Positions 55,032 through 64,000 of a stretch of DNA of 64,000 bases are shown one piece after another (the first letter of the stretch is position 1; every line of letters starts with the position of its first letter). Under the pieces are notes generated by a model that made no database searches, had not been told where the DNA came from, and worked only from the letters and a program-made list of their open reading frames with translations. A program made the translations under genes and the position numbers. This DNA is from Capnocytophaga ochracea DSM 7271. Its GTDB lineage: Bacteria; Bacteroidota; Bacteroidia; Flavobacteriales; Flavobacteriaceae. The stretch is from the NCBI RefSeq assembly GCF_000023285.1, contig NC_013162.1, positions 1,888,501 to 1,952,500 of the forward strand, in the 5' to 3' direction.

Positions 55032-56114
55032 ATGAACGAAATAGACTACAAATTTGTACATAAAGATTTTAGAATCAATGGATTTCCTATAGATAGAGAA
55101 CGACTTATTATCTTGGCGGTAGCCTACGTGAAAGATGGTTTGCCTTACCGCAAATCGGTGGGGAGGTTTCTTTTGGATTGGCTTGACGACAGGGATTATA
55201 TAGAAGCGACGACCTCTGGTTCTACTGGCATTCCTAAGCAAATTCACCTTAAGAAACAAGGTATGGTTAATTCGGCTTTGGCTACGGGTGAATATCTTAA
55301 TCTTTCACCTAAGAATCGTGCTTTGTTGTGTTTGCCAGCTGACTTTATTGCAGGTAAGATGATGCTTATTCGCGCCATTATTTTAGGTTTACACCTTGAT
55401 ATTATTCGCCCTTCGTCTATGCCTTTATCGCTTACCAGTAAGGATTATGATTTCTGTGCAATGATACCTTTGCAAGCGGCGAAATCTCTTACTGATTTGC
55501 CTCGTGTGAAGAAGGTAATATTAGGAGGTGCTTCTATTGATGGAGAATTAGAAGCTAAATTACAGAATATTCCCACAGAAGTGTATTCGTCTTACGGAAT
55601 GACTGAAACTATTTCGCATATTGCGATGCGCAGGGTAAATCACACGATGGAGCACGAAACTACCTATAAAGCAATGCCTAATGTTACGTTTACCCAAGAC
55701 GACCGCAATTGTTTGGTAATTAATGCACCTTTGATTGCCGACCACCCTGTGATTACTAATGATATTGTAAATCTCATATCGCATAGTGAATTTGAGTGGT
55801 TAGGGCGTTTTGACAATATTATCAATTCGGGAGGCTTTAAAGTCTTTCCAGAAAGTGTAGAGCACAAGATTAAGAAGTACATCAAAGGTGATTACTTTAT
55901 TACTAAAGAACCTGATGATGAATTAGGACAACGAGCAGTGCTTTACGTACAGGGTGAGGAGAAGGATTACCCTACTTTGGCACACGATATTTATATGGAT
56001 AAAGATATACTGAAATACGAAGTGCCTCGCCAAATCTATTTCGTTCCTAAGTTTGTGTATACCGATAATCAAAAGCTAAGAAGGGACGAAACGGTTAAGA
56101 AATACAAGAAATAA
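55032..56114 (+). CDS. menE: o-Succinylbenzoate-CoA ligase (AMP-binding)
   Basis: This 360-residue acyl-CoA synthetase activates o-succinylbenzoate for menaquinone synthesis. The AMP-binding motif TSGSTGIPKQIHL near residue 60, SSYGMTET near 193 and LGRFDNIINSGGFKVFPE near 260 follow the family order. The short length is normal for Bacteroidota MenE. It starts an operon with an exporter 1 base later. menC lies 30 kb away. Confidence 0.85.
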   Translation: MNEIDYKFVHKDFRINGFPIDRERLIILAVAYVKDGLPYRKSVGRFLLDWLDDRDYIEATTSGSTGIPKQIHLKKQGMVNSALATGEYLNLSPKNRALLCLPADFIAGKMMLIRAIILGLHLDIIRPSSMPLSLTSKDYDFCAMIPLQAAKSLTDLPRVKKVILGGASIDGELEAKLQNIPTEVYSSYGMTETISHIAMRRVNHTMEHETTYKAMPNVTFTQDDRNCLVINAPLIADHPVITNDIVNLISHSEFEWLGRFDNIINSGGFKVFPESVEHKIKKYIKGDYFITKEPDDELGQRAVLYVQGEEKDYPTLAHDIYMDKDILKYEVPRQIYFVPKFVYTDNQKLRRDETVKKYKK

Positions 56115-56115
56115 G

Positions 56116-57942
56116 ATGAAACTCAAGAGATTTATCCCTTATATATTGCCTTATAAGAAACAGGCAATACTGAACATATTTTTCAATATTCTTTATTCAC
56201 TCTTTAGTGCACTTTCGTTTGTGGCACTTATCCCGATGCTTGATGTACTTTTTGGCAAAGCGCAAACAGTAGCTGAAGCTCCTGTATATTCGGGTAATTT
56301 GTTGGATTTAGGGAGTTATGGTAAAGCCTACTTAAACTACAAAGTAGGAATTCTTGCGGGAGAAAATACTATTTGGGCTCTTGGAATAGTGATTGCTTTG
56401 GTAATTTCACTCTTCTTGCTGAAGAATATGTTTAGCTATTTAGCTTCTTTTTTCATCACTTACCTTCGCAATGGTGTATTACGCGATTTGCGTGATGCAC
56501 TTTACAAAAAGGTTGTAAGCCAACCGATAGCATTTTTCTCAGAACAGCGCAAAGGCGATATTATGTCGCGTATGGTAGGTGATGTAAACGAAGTACAATA
56601 CTCATTGCTCTCGGGATTGGAGGCTTTTGTGAGAGAACCTCTTACTATTCTCTTTTCTATTTTGGTGATGCTAGGTATTAGCGTGAAACTTACAGTATTT
56701 ACCTTTGTATTTATTCCTATTGCAGCGGCAGTAATTTCGAGGATAGGTAAATCACTAAAAAAGAATTCAATAGCTTTACAACAAGAGCAAGGGCGATTTC
56801 TTTCGCTCATAGAAGAGACTATAGGGGGATTGCGCATTATAAAGGCATTTAATGCTGAGGGTATTTTTTCTAAGAAATTTAAGGAATCTAGTAATACTTT
56901 TAACCGATTGAGCAATAAGGTAATGAACCGTCAGAACTTAGGGTCGCCAATGAGTGAGTTTCTCGGTATCCTGATGATTGCTATTTTGCTGTGGTTTGGA
57001 GGCTCGTTAGTGTTGGTAGATAAAACATTAGAGGGCACTCAATTCATTGCCTTTATGGGATTGGCGTACAATATTCTCACCCCCGCTAAGGCTATCAGTA
57101 AGGCATCATACGATATGCGAAAAGGGAATGCAGCAGCCGAACGTATTTTGGAAATCCTTGATTACGAGAATCCTATTAAAGAGTGTGAAAATCCTGTTGT
57201 AATTTCTGATTTTACCACTGCTGTAGCTCTGAAAGATATTACTTTTGCGTATGCTGAACTGCCCGTACTCACTCATTTTTCTTTGGAAATACCTAAAGGA
57301 AAGACAATTGCCTTAGTAGGGCAATCAGGGAGTGGCAAGAGCACTATTGCGAACCTTATCACTCGTTTTTACGATGTAAATCAGGGAGAGGTACTTATCG
57401 ATGGGGTGAACGTAAAAGATATGCAAACTGCCTCCTTGCGAAAGCTCATAGGGGTGGTATCGCAGGATTCTATTCTTTTTAATGATACGGTAAAGAACAA
57501 TCTGCTGATAGGAAAGCCCGATGCTACTGATGAAGAACTAGTGACAGCGGCTAAAATAGCTAATGCTTATGAATTTATAAAAGACCTTCCCAAGGGGTTC
57601 GATACCAACATAGGCGATGCAGGTAGTAAACTGAGTGGCGGACAAAAACAACGTCTTAGTATTGCTCGTGCAGTGCTGAAAAACCCACCTATAATGGTAC
57701 TCGATGAGGCAACTTCGGCACTTGATACAGAAAGCGAGCGTTTGGTACAGAATGCCTTAGAAAATATGATGAAGAACCGCACTTCGGTAGTGATTGCACA
57801 CCGGCTTTCAACAATCCAAAATGCTGACCAAATAGTAGTAATGCAAAAAGGGCAAATAGTAGAGCAGGGTACCCATACTGAGCTGATACAAAGGAATGGT
57901 ATGTATAAAAAGTTAGTGGAAATGCAATCGTTTGAGCAATAA
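56116..57942 (+). CDS. ABC transporter, MsbA-like (fused permease and ATPase)
   Basis: This 608-residue inner-membrane exporter has six membrane helices (about 15-320) and a C-terminal nucleotide-binding domain with Walker A ALVGQSGSGKSTIANLITR, signature LSGGQKQRLSIARA and Walker B IMVLDEATSALD. It resembles MsbA, the lipid A flippase, and other lipid or drug exporters. Lipid A transport is the favoured guess given LPS genes elsewhere. It begins one base after the menE stop. Confidence 0.88.
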   Translation: MKLKRFIPYILPYKKQAILNIFFNILYSLFSALSFVALIPMLDVLFGKAQTVAEAPVYSGNLLDLGSYGKAYLNYKVGILAGENTIWALGIVIALVISLFLLKNMFSYLASFFITYLRNGVLRDLRDALYKKVVSQPIAFFSEQRKGDIMSRMVGDVNEVQYSLLSGLEAFVREPLTILFSILVMLGISVKLTVFTFVFIPIAAAVISRIGKSLKKNSIALQQEQGRFLSLIEETIGGLRIIKAFNAEGIFSKKFKESSNTFNRLSNKVMNRQNLGSPMSEFLGILMIAILLWFGGSLVLVDKTLEGTQFIAFMGLAYNILTPAKAISKASYDMRKGNAAAERILEILDYENPIKECENPVVISDFTTAVALKDITFAYAELPVLTHFSLEIPKGKTIALVGQSGSGKSTIANLITRFYDVNQGEVLIDGVNVKDMQTASLRKLIGVVSQDSILFNDTVKNNLLIGKPDATDEELVTAAKIANAYEFIKDLPKGFDTNIGDAGSKLSGGQKQRLSIARAVLKNPPIMVLDEATSALDTESERLVQNALENMMKNRTSVVIAHRLSTIQNADQIVVMQKGQIVEQGTHTELIQRNGMYKKLVEMQSFEQ

Positions 57943-57957
57943 GCTTAGGGTATAGGA

Positions 57958-57992
57958 GTGAGCCACACAGGCAGGTGCGAGCCGCACGGGCA
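57958..57992. repeat. REP-like tandem pair after the MsbA-like gene
   Basis: GTGAGCCACACAGGCAG and GTGCGAGCCGCACGGGCA, a head-to-tail pair 15 bases after the stop, reading as the unit in reverse. Confidence 0.8.
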
Positions 57993-57994
57993 GA

Positions 57995-58071
57995 TAAACA
58001 AAAGACGAACAAAGAACGAACAAAGAACGAACAAATGATGAATCTAAACCGAAGAAAAAGCGAATAATAAA
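57995..58071. repeat. 11-bp-phased tract between the MsbA-like gene and tyrS
   Basis: Seven units in register: TAAACAAAAGA, CGAACAAAGAA (twice), CGAACAAATGA, TGAATCTAAAC, CGAAGAAAAAG, CGAATAATAAA. Each of the last six begins with CGAA or TGAA. It ends about 76 bases before the -7 element of tyrS. Confidence 0.82.
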
Positions 58072-58146
58072 ACAACTACAAACAGATATTTATACTTACT
58101 TATTTAGAACTTTAGCAAGAAGGAATGAGTGTTTTTACTTTTTTTG

Positions 58147-58154
58147 TACCTTTG
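58147..58154 (+). promoter_or_regulatory. Promoter -7 element of tyrS
   Basis: TACCTTTG, 31 bases before the ATG at 58186. A T-rich stretch occupies the -33 position. Confidence 0.55.
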
Positions 58155-58185
58155 CACCCAAATAGATTATAAACGAACAAAACTA

Positions 58186-59481
58186 ATGAAGAATTTTATA
58201 GAAGAATTGCGTTGGCGCGGTATGATTCAGGATATAATGCCTGAAACTGAACAACATCTTATGGAAGGATTACGCGCCGCTTATGTGGGGTTTGACCCTA
58301 CAGCCGATTCGTTACATATCGGGAACTTAGTGAGCGTGATGATGTTGCGCCATTTCCAAAATTGCGGTCATAAACCCTATGCACTTGTAGGAGGTGCAAC
58401 AGGTATGATAGGCGACCCTTCAGGTAAATCGGTAGAACGCAATTTGCTCACTGAAGAAGTATTAGCACACAATATAGCGGGTATTAAAAAGCAGTTAGCT
58501 AAGTTTCTCGACTTTGAAAGCCAAGCTTCTAATCGTGCTGAACTTGTGAATAACTACGATTGGATGAAAGAGTTCTCGTTCCTTTCATTCATTCGCGACA
58601 TTGGTAAGCACATCACCGTAAACTATATGATGGCTAAGGATTCGGTAAAAAAACGCTTTGACCCTAATGAAAATACCGATGGAATGTCGTTTACTGAGTT
58701 CTCATACCAACTCTTGCAAGGTTATGACTTTTTGCATCTCTATCGTGAGAAAAACCTCACTTTGCAAATGGGAGGGTCTGACCAATGGGGAAACATTACC
58801 ACTGGTACCGAGCTCATTCGCCGTATAGCAGGAGGGAAGGCGTATGCCCTTACTTGTCCGCTGATTACTAAAGCTGATGGTACTAAATTCGGTAAGAGTG
58901 AAGGCGGTAACGTATGGCTTGACCCCGAGAAAACCTCGCCTTACAAGTTCTACCAATATTGGATTAATACTTCCGATACTGATGCAGAACGTTATATTAA
59001 AATCTTTACAATGCTCAGCAAAGAGGAAATCAACAGTCTCATCGCACAGCACACCGAGGCGCCTCACTTGCGTGTATTGCAAAACAAATTGGCTGAAGAA
59101 CTCACCCTATTAGTACATGGGCGTGAAGAGCTTGAGAAAGCCCAAAAAGCATCACAAATCCTCTTTGGTAACTCTACTTCTGCCGATTTACGCACTTTGG
59201 ATGAGAAAACTTTCTTAGAAGTGTTTGATGGTGTACCTCAATCCGAAATAAGTGCCACTGATATTGCTGGTGGACTTGATATGATTGCCATTCTTTCAGC
59301 AAAAACAGGCTTCATTAGTTCTAATTCCGAAGCACGTCGTGCCTTGAAAGAGAACTCTATTTCCGTAAATAAAGAGAAAGTAGGTGAAGATTACCAAATA
59401 GGGGAAAAAGACCTTGTAGATGGGAAATTTATCTTATTACAACGCGGAAAGAAAAACTACTTTATAGTAAAGAAAGTATAA
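58186..59481 (+). CDS. tyrS: Tyrosyl-tRNA synthetase
   Basis: This 431-residue cytosolic class I synthetase charges tRNA-Tyr. The HIGH-type motif [11 protein letters not shown] and [13 protein letters not shown] (KMSKS equivalent) are in place. [14 protein letters not shown] is the tyrosine-binding region. The last 60 residues are an S4 RNA-binding domain ([16 protein letters not shown]). The ATG at 58186 was chosen because the promoter overlaps an earlier in-frame start at 58129. Confidence 0.96.
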   Translation: MKNFIEELRWRGMIQDIMPETEQHLMEGLRAAYVGFDPTADSLHIGNLVSVMMLRHFQNCGHKPYALVGGATGMIGDPSGKSVERNLLTEEVLAHNIAGIKKQLAKFLDFESQASNRAELVNNYDWMKEFSFLSFIRDIGKHITVNYMMAKDSVKKRFDPNENTDGMSFTEFSYQLLQGYDFLHLYREKNLTLQMGGSDQWGNITTGTELIRRIAGGKAYALTCPLITKADGTKFGKSEGGNVWLDPEKTSPYKFYQYWINTSDTDAERYIKIFTMLSKEEINSLIAQHTEAPHLRVLQNKLAEELTLLVHGREELEKAQKASQILFGNSTSADLRTLDEKTFLEVFDGVPQSEISATDIAGGLDMIAILSAKTGFISSNSEARRALKENSISVNKEKVGEDYQIGEKDLVDGKFILLQRGKKNYFIVKKV

Positions 59482-59496
59482 TTCTTTATAATATCC

Positions 59497-59550
59497 AACT
59501 TTGCCAAAGTTTTCCTGCCCGTGCGGCTCGCACCTTTGGCAAAGTTTTTA
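59497..59550 (+). terminator. Terminator after tyrS with a REP unit in its loop
   Basis: AACTTTGCCAAAG pairs with CTTTGGCAAAGTT (13 bp), followed by TTTTT. The loop holds a full REP-like unit (59516-59533). Confidence 0.75.
59516..59533. repeat. REP-like unit inside the tyrS terminator loop
   Basis: TGCCCGTGCGGCTCGCAC, matching the consensus closely and itself able to form an inner stem. Confidence 0.75.
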
Positions 59551-59567
59551 ACTTCTAGCTCTTAACA

Positions 59568-59681
59568 ATGAAACTTCTCTTATCCTTCGTTTTATGCTTC
59601 TTACTTATCGCTTGTAAAACAGTAGATATGACTGTGCTAAATGATGTGCCCTTTTGCTATACCAACAACAAAAGGCAGTAG
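59568..59681 (+). CDS. Small lipoprotein or remnant
   Basis: An ATG at 59568 opens 37 codons ending at TAG 59681. The product begins MKLLLSFVLCFLLIACKTVD, a clear lipoprotein signal peptide with lipobox LIAC (Cys16), then a 21-residue tail ending NNKRQ. Following frames break quickly in stops, so it may be either an authentic short lipoprotein or the start of a decayed longer gene. It has no visible promoter and lies directly after the tyrS terminator. Confidence 0.45.
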   Translation: MKLLLSFVLCFLLIACKTVDMTVLNDVPFCYTNNKRQ

Positions 59682-59780
59682 TGAATAGCTTCCGGTTCCA
59701 TTTTAAAAAAGATAGATACAAATAGACAATCAATATTACCATCCTCATATAGAAAGTAAGCACCCAAGAAAAGAAACACC

Positions 59781-60386
59781 CTAATCTTCTTCTATTATAT
59801 GTACCCCAAAGAGATTACTAAAAATCTCTTTTACTTTTATAAAATCACTTTGTCGTATGGCTAAATGTAGCACACAGTTTTCAGTGAGCAGTTGATGACT
59901 GATAGAGAGGTTCTGCTCTTTTACTACCCGCATTACTTTGTTCATCAGTGGATATTCAAAACTGATGATGAGTTCCTCGGTAATGAGCTTTTCTACAATT
60001 TCTACTTCTTGCAAGGTGAGCTGAGCAGTAGTTTTGTAAGCCTGCACCAATCCGCCTACCCCTAATTTAATCCCTCCGAAATAGCGCACTACTACCACCA
60101 GTACATTAGTAAGCTCAAATGACTGTATTTGTCCATAAATGGGAATCCCTGCTGTATTGTTAGGTTCACCGTCGTCGTTAGTGCGATAACGCTGGGTAGT
60201 GCCATAACCCAATTGCCACGCATAACACCAATGCCGTGCCGAGAAATGTGCTTTCTTCACAGCTTCGAGATGCGCCTTTATCTCTTCTTCAGAAGTAATC
60301 GGGAAAGCATAGCCTAAAAACTTACTGCTTTTCTCCTTAAATATCACCTCTTCTACCGAGGTTACTATGGTTTTGTAGGTATCCAA
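59781..60386 (-). CDS. YigZ/IMPACT family protein
   Basis: This 201-residue cytosolic protein has an N-terminal IMPACT domain with HFSARHWCYAWQLG and NDDGEPNNTAGIPIYGQI, then VVVVRYFGGIKLGVGGLVQA, the UPF0029 signature. The C-terminal DUF1949 domain (about 135-200) is present. Its role is unclear; homologues bind ribosomes or nucleotides. The start is TTG at 60386, ten bases after the sprA stop; no ATG precedes the conserved region. Confidence 0.88.
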   Translation of the reverse strand: MDTYKTIVTSVEEVIFKEKSSKFLGYAFPITSEEEIKAHLEAVKKAHFSARHWCYAWQLGYGTTQRYRTNDDGEPNNTAGIPIYGQIQSFELTNVLVVVVRYFGGIKLGVGGLVQAYKTTAQLTLQEVEIVEKLITEELIISFEYPLMNKVMRVVKEQNLSISHQLLTENCVLHLAIRQSDFIKVKEIFSNLFGVHIIEED

Positions 60387-60395
60387 ATCAGCTAA

Positions 60396-63300
60396 TTATT
60401 GAAAGGTATATTTCACTGAAAGTCCTGTGCGAATAGTCGTCATTGGAAAGGCAGTTGAGATAGCCGATTTAGAGAAATTGTATTGGAAATAATACGATGC
60501 CAAAAGGTTACGAGTAAGAGCATATTCGGCAGTGAGGTTACCCAACCACGAGGTTTGTCCTGCCGTTACTTGGTTGTTGAATATTTCCATATTGCGTATT
60601 ACCGTAAACTCATTGAGGTAGGAAAGAGTGCCTTTCAGTACTAAATCGCTCTTCAAGGTAGTGAGATTACCATTTACTCGGGTAACGAAACGCAAATCTT
60701 TAAATCGGTATCCTACCCCGAATTTGTATTCGCGTTTGAGTATCTCAGTTAGGTAATCATTGTCCAAACTGATAGAAATAGTACGGTCTCGGTTGAATTC
60801 TGCCAAGAAGCTCATAGAGTTTTTGAATTCCATATCGGCTCTAATAAGCGGATTGAACTGCTCAGCCAGGGTAACGGTAGAATAGAGTTTCTCATTGAGA
60901 AAATCGCCTGCTACGTTCGTTTTATTAGGGTTAGCCGGTTCATATTCTAAATTAGTGCGAAACTCACTAAGCGAGTAGCTAGCACGATAACCGTGTGCCA
61001 ATGAGAAACGACGGAAAGTATTCTTGATAAACTCTACGCGCATTAGTCCGGTATAGCGTATATTCCATTCAGGGATAGGAATATTCTTGAAAGCATCAAG
61101 CGATACGCCACTAGCACTACTTCCTGAATAGGCTGCAAAGAAAGCAGGTATCATCACTGCTTGGCTCTTTTTGCTATAACCTATAGGGTAACCTTCTGCA
61201 TCTACGCTGGCTGGATTCAAACCGCGTGCCTCAGCCAAACGACGCGCTACGGTAAGTCGGTTTTCTTTGAAACGTTCAAAGGCTTCCGACTTGTATTCAT
61301 CAATCTTATTAAAGGTAGTAGCTATCAAGTTGGTAGAAATATTGAAGCTACCTACTTGGTTACCTACTAATGGATTATAAACAAAGTTGCGCACTTCAAA
61401 GGTTTCAGTATAGTTCTCGGTATACTGACGATTAGCCTTTAAGTTGATTTGCAAATCAGGGATAGGTTGCAAATTAGCCGTAAGCAATAGTTGTCTTTCT
61501 TGTGATTTGATGTATTGGTCGTTGAAATCAGGAAACTCAGTAAGGTAACCGCGTTTTGCCATCTCGTAACGCAAGTCAGTTTGGTCGCCAAACATAAAGC
61601 CTGCCGATGGTTTAAAGGTACCTAAGAAGCCCACTTGTTGCGTATATCCTGGTATGGTGCGGGCATTGGTAACTGAATAGTTCACTCCTACTGTTTTGAG
61701 CATTGTCAAGAAAGTTTTAGCTACACTGGCTTTTTCTCCTCTTGGAGTCGCTTTTACGCCTAAGTAACGATACAGCTGGTCGAAAGTAAGGTTTGCTGTA
61801 AAGTTATGCGTATTGCCGTTTTGCAAGGTGTTTACTTCTTGGCGTGCCAACTGTAAGAGGGTTTGTGAACCGCGCTGATAGTCGAAATCACCAGAATAAG
61901 TATAGTTAGCTTTCATAAATTCAAAGAAAGGAAACTTACTAAAAGGTAAATCGTAGTTCACTTGGAACTTCGAGAAGAAGTGGTCTGGAGTTCCTAAATC
62001 CCAGAAATCTGACCAAAGTGAGACTTCTTTATTAACGCCTGATATATCGCCATTGCCATCGTACACATAGTAATTGCGAATGATACTGTTATTAGTAGCA
62101 TTAAAGTTCAATCGCAATGATTTAGTCAAATTGTAGTTAATAGCGTATTGGTGATTCATCTGGTAATTGCGCTGTTGTAGCTCAGGGAGTGCTTTTTGCT
62201 GATTCGCATTCACACCATCAAAATGTACATCGCGGAACAATTGCTTGGTGAAAGAACGATTGATATCACTAGTAAACATAATGCTGGTAGGCAGAATGTT
62301 TAAGTTTACATCTGCTAACCATTGCCAATAGCGCTTATTAGCAAACTTACTACTTTTCTTGAAAGGCTCTACGGCAGTAGGTTTGAAAGTATAGTTGTAC
62401 ATAAAGCCTGCGCGCACTTGTTGTTCATCTTCGTAACGCAACTCGTAATCGCGGTGGTTCTTTTCGTTGTAAGCGTAATTAAAAGTAAAGTTCTCTATAT
62501 TGTAGATACGGTTTTTCTGTCCTTCGCCTAAGTTTTTCTTTACCCCGATGAGGTTAATACCGCGTCTTAGTGTATAATCTTCCGCTTGTTCTTTAATAAT
62601 TTCTCGCTCGCGTGCGTTTTGTGCTACGTCCAATCGGTCTTCTAATTTGATGTCTTGATATACCGGGTCGTACTCTGGGGTCGAGAGTTTCTGAGAGTGA
62701 TTCAAACCTACCGGTATTTGCATATTCCACTTAGGAGGGAGCAGTTTCCCCGCATTGATGTTCATCATTACATCGTATTCGCGGGTACTTTCTAAGGCAC
62801 GCTGATTAGGAGCTTGGTCTACTGCTCCAAAGCCTACGGTATGCATACGCCCTGTAGCCGAGATGTTCATTAGTTCAGAGGCATTCGCATCAAGAGAGCC
62901 TACGGCTGCCCAACCGCCGTGGTTTTCCAATTCGGCTACACGCAATTCGTTGAACCAATATTCCCCACTCAGTCCATTACTGCCCGATACGTTTTTCACC
63001 CCTATCATTACGGCTCTTACACTACCGAGCGATGGATTCCCTTTGATTACATAACGGTTTTGTCCCGCTACGTGTGGCGCACTCTCAGGTACTACATTGA
63101 AGTTTGCATCGTAGTATACCGCATCACTCATTGTTTGGTTGCGTATGCTGATAGCTTTTAACTTGGTGAGCACGTCCATTGGGATAACCAATTGGTTGTT
63201 TTGTGGCCATATCAGTTGCTCTGTCGAAGCACCCGCAGGCGTTACCTGTAAGGGTACTTCCACTTGGTAATAGTTGTCGTTAAAGTCAGTACCTACCCGC

Positions 63301-64000
63301 AAGAAAGCCACTGCCTGATTATCGCTCAGCGGTTTGTTCTTATAGGCTTCAGCGTGAACAAACATCTTGATATACTTGTATTGTCGCAGGTCAAAGCGCA
63401 TTGCCTTGTATACCGCTCTACTGTCGTTGTTTTCAAGGTTATCCACTATGTAAGATAAAGCCTGCTCGTTTTGTTCTACCAAGGTGTTGTTGGTATTAAT
63501 ACGCTCACGGCGTACCCCTGGTGGCATACGGTAAGGAATAGGCTGACGGGTTTCGTTCTCAATTAAGTTTACTGAATTGATTTCTACTTTGGTGCCGTCA
63601 TCACTTGGGTCGTCCTTATCGGTGCTGAGGGTATAGTTGTAATAACGCCAATCACCCCGAATAAGGTCAAGTGTACCAAAGCGTAATAGCATTTCTTGAG
63701 GGAAGCCTGTAAGGTACATACGCATATGGGTCATCGAGTTGATGATATCCATCTTGTCGTTGTTGTTCAATGGGTATTGGAACCCTTCTCGCCACATCTC
63801 ACCGCTGGCAATCGGTATTTTAAACTGTATCCAGCGGGCACTTACTTGTTGCCCGTTAGGTGCTTCTACTGATACCACGCGAATATCATTCACATAAGGG
63901 TCAGCAGTGGTAATATTAGGTTTAATACGCACTCTGTATTCAAGGTAGTTGTTGGCGGTGTTCATCGTATAATCACCGTTGATATCTTCATAATCAGGAA
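60396..64000 (-). CDS. sprA: Cell surface protein SprA, C-terminal part (5' end outside window)
   Basis: The minus strand is open from the stop at 60396 to the window edge, about 1200 codons. SprA (about 2400 residues) is the outer-membrane translocon of the type IX secretion system, a very large beta-barrel, needed for gliding and surface display in Flavobacterium. Features include NEYWFNELRVAELENHGG-type motifs (GEYWFNELRVAEL), AVGSLDANASELMNISATGR and a barrel with many aromatic girdle residues ending SVKYTFQ. Only the C-terminal half is visible, so the gating and plug regions are not. Its presence explains how the two type B cargo proteins in the window could leave the cell. Confidence 0.92.
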   Translation of the reverse strand, partial: PDYEDINGDYTMNTANNYLEYRVRIKPNITTADPYVNDIRVVSVEAPNGQQVSARWIQFKIPIASGEMWREGFQYPLNNNDKMDIINSMTHMRMYLTGFPQEMLLRFGTLDLIRGDWRYYNYTLSTDKDDPSDDGTKVEINSVNLIENETRQPIPYRMPPGVRRERINTNNTLVEQNEQALSYIVDNLENNDSRAVYKAMRFDLRQYKYIKMFVHAEAYKNKPLSDNQAVAFLRVGTDFNDNYYQVEVPLQVTPAGASTEQLIWPQNNQLVIPMDVLTKLKAISIRNQTMSDAVYYDANFNVVPESAPHVAGQNRYVIKGNPSLGSVRAVMIGVKNVSGSNGLSGEYWFNELRVAELENHGGWAAVGSLDANASELMNISATGRMHTVGFGAVDQAPNQRALESTREYDVMMNINAGKLLPPKWNMQIPVGLNHSQKLSTPEYDPVYQDIKLEDRLDVAQNAREREIIKEQAEDYTLRRGINLIGVKKNLGEGQKNRIYNIENFTFNYAYNEKNHRDYELRYEDEQQVRAGFMYNYTFKPTAVEPFKKSSKFANKRYWQWLADVNLNILPTSIMFTSDINRSFTKQLFRDVHFDGVNANQQKALPELQQRNYQMNHQYAINYNLTKSLRLNFNATNNSIIRNYYVYDGNGDISGVNKEVSLWSDFWDLGTPDHFFSKFQVNYDLPFSKFPFFEFMKANYTYSGDFDYQRGSQTLLQLARQEVNTLQNGNTHNFTANLTFDQLYRYLGVKATPRGEKASVAKTFLTMLKTVGVNYSVTNARTIPGYTQQVGFLGTFKPSAGFMFGDQTDLRYEMAKRGYLTEFPDFNDQYIKSQERQLLLTANLQPIPDLQINLKANRQYTENYTETFEVRNFVYNPLVGNQVGSFNISTNLIATTFNKIDEYKSEAFERFKENRLTVARRLAEARGLNPASVDAEGYPIGYSKKSQAVMIPAFFAAYSGSSASGVSLDAFKNIPIPEWNIRYTGLMRVEFIKNTFRRFSLAHGYRASYSLSEFRTNLEYEPANPNKTNVAGDFLNEKLYSTVTLAEQFNPLIRADMEFKNSMSFLAEFNRDRTISISLDNDYLTEILKREYKFGVGYRFKDLRFVTRVNGNLTTLKSDLVLKGTLSYLNEFTVIRNMEIFNNQVTAGQTSWLGNLTAEYALTRNLLASYYFQYNFSKSAISTAFPMTTIRTGLSVKYTFQ

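Overview
The window looks like chromosome from a host-associated member of the Flavobacteriaceae (Bacteroidota), most likely Capnocytophaga or a close relative. The phylum-level call rests on several signs. Nearly every promoter I could place has the Bacteroidota pattern: TTG near -33, about 19-20 bases, then TAnnTTTG. There is a gliding/type IX secretion (T9SS) gene set: the C-terminal half of SprA, two PorP/SprF proteins, and two secreted proteins ending in type B sorting domains. There are also a TonB receptor/DUF4249 pair and an OstA-like LPS protein. The genus call is inference from gene content and low GC.

Layout: (1) 1-2.7 kb: purM (cut by the left edge) and aroB diverge around a long tract of 11-bp repeat units. 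(2) 2.9-7.6 kb: a secreted zinc metallopeptidase followed by two PorP/SprF paralogues. (3) 7.6-15.1 kb, minus strand: DUF4249 lipoprotein, TonB receptor, a small membrane protein, a Crp/Fnr regulator, an OmpA lipoprotein and an OstA-like protein. (4) 15.7-21.6 kb: a dcw fragment (rsmH, ftsL, ftsI, murE) interrupted between ftsI and murE by an AbiEii-type toxin-antitoxin pair. (5) 21.8-25.2 kb: tRNA-Arg, ilvE, mnmD, menC, tsaE. (6) 25.6-30.9 kb: dcuB, asparaginase, porin and an AraC regulator, apparently one asparagine/aspartate-fumarate unit, then a DUF417 protein. (7) 31-37.7 kb: kdsC, a DUF2520 protein, then LUD protein, cdsA, dapF, acetyltransferase, ZIP transporter, glyA. (8) 37.9-44.7 kb: one 2267-residue surface protein with an almost exact internal duplication. 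(9) 45.3-53.2 kb: tatC, lptB, pepT, an aminotransferase, pfkA, gapA and a sugar-kinase-like gene. (10) 53.2-64 kb: deoxynucleoside kinase, AsnC regulator, menE, an MsbA-like exporter, tyrS, a tiny lipoprotein, yigZ and sprA (cut by the right edge).

Most genes are ordinary core genes; the unusual material is in the spacers. Seven spacers hold tracts built of 11-bp units. Four of these share a conserved 11-mer core. Five of the seven lie in the window's six divergent spacers and none lies in a convergent one. A second family, REP-like 18-bp imperfect palindromes, sits mostly at gene 3' ends. Two spacers carry arrays of the same 8-bp unit. Two neighbouring genes end in near-identical terminator hairpins. 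These families, their division of labour between 5' and 3' ends, and one 22-copy expansion of an 11-bp unit are the best candidates for something undescribed.
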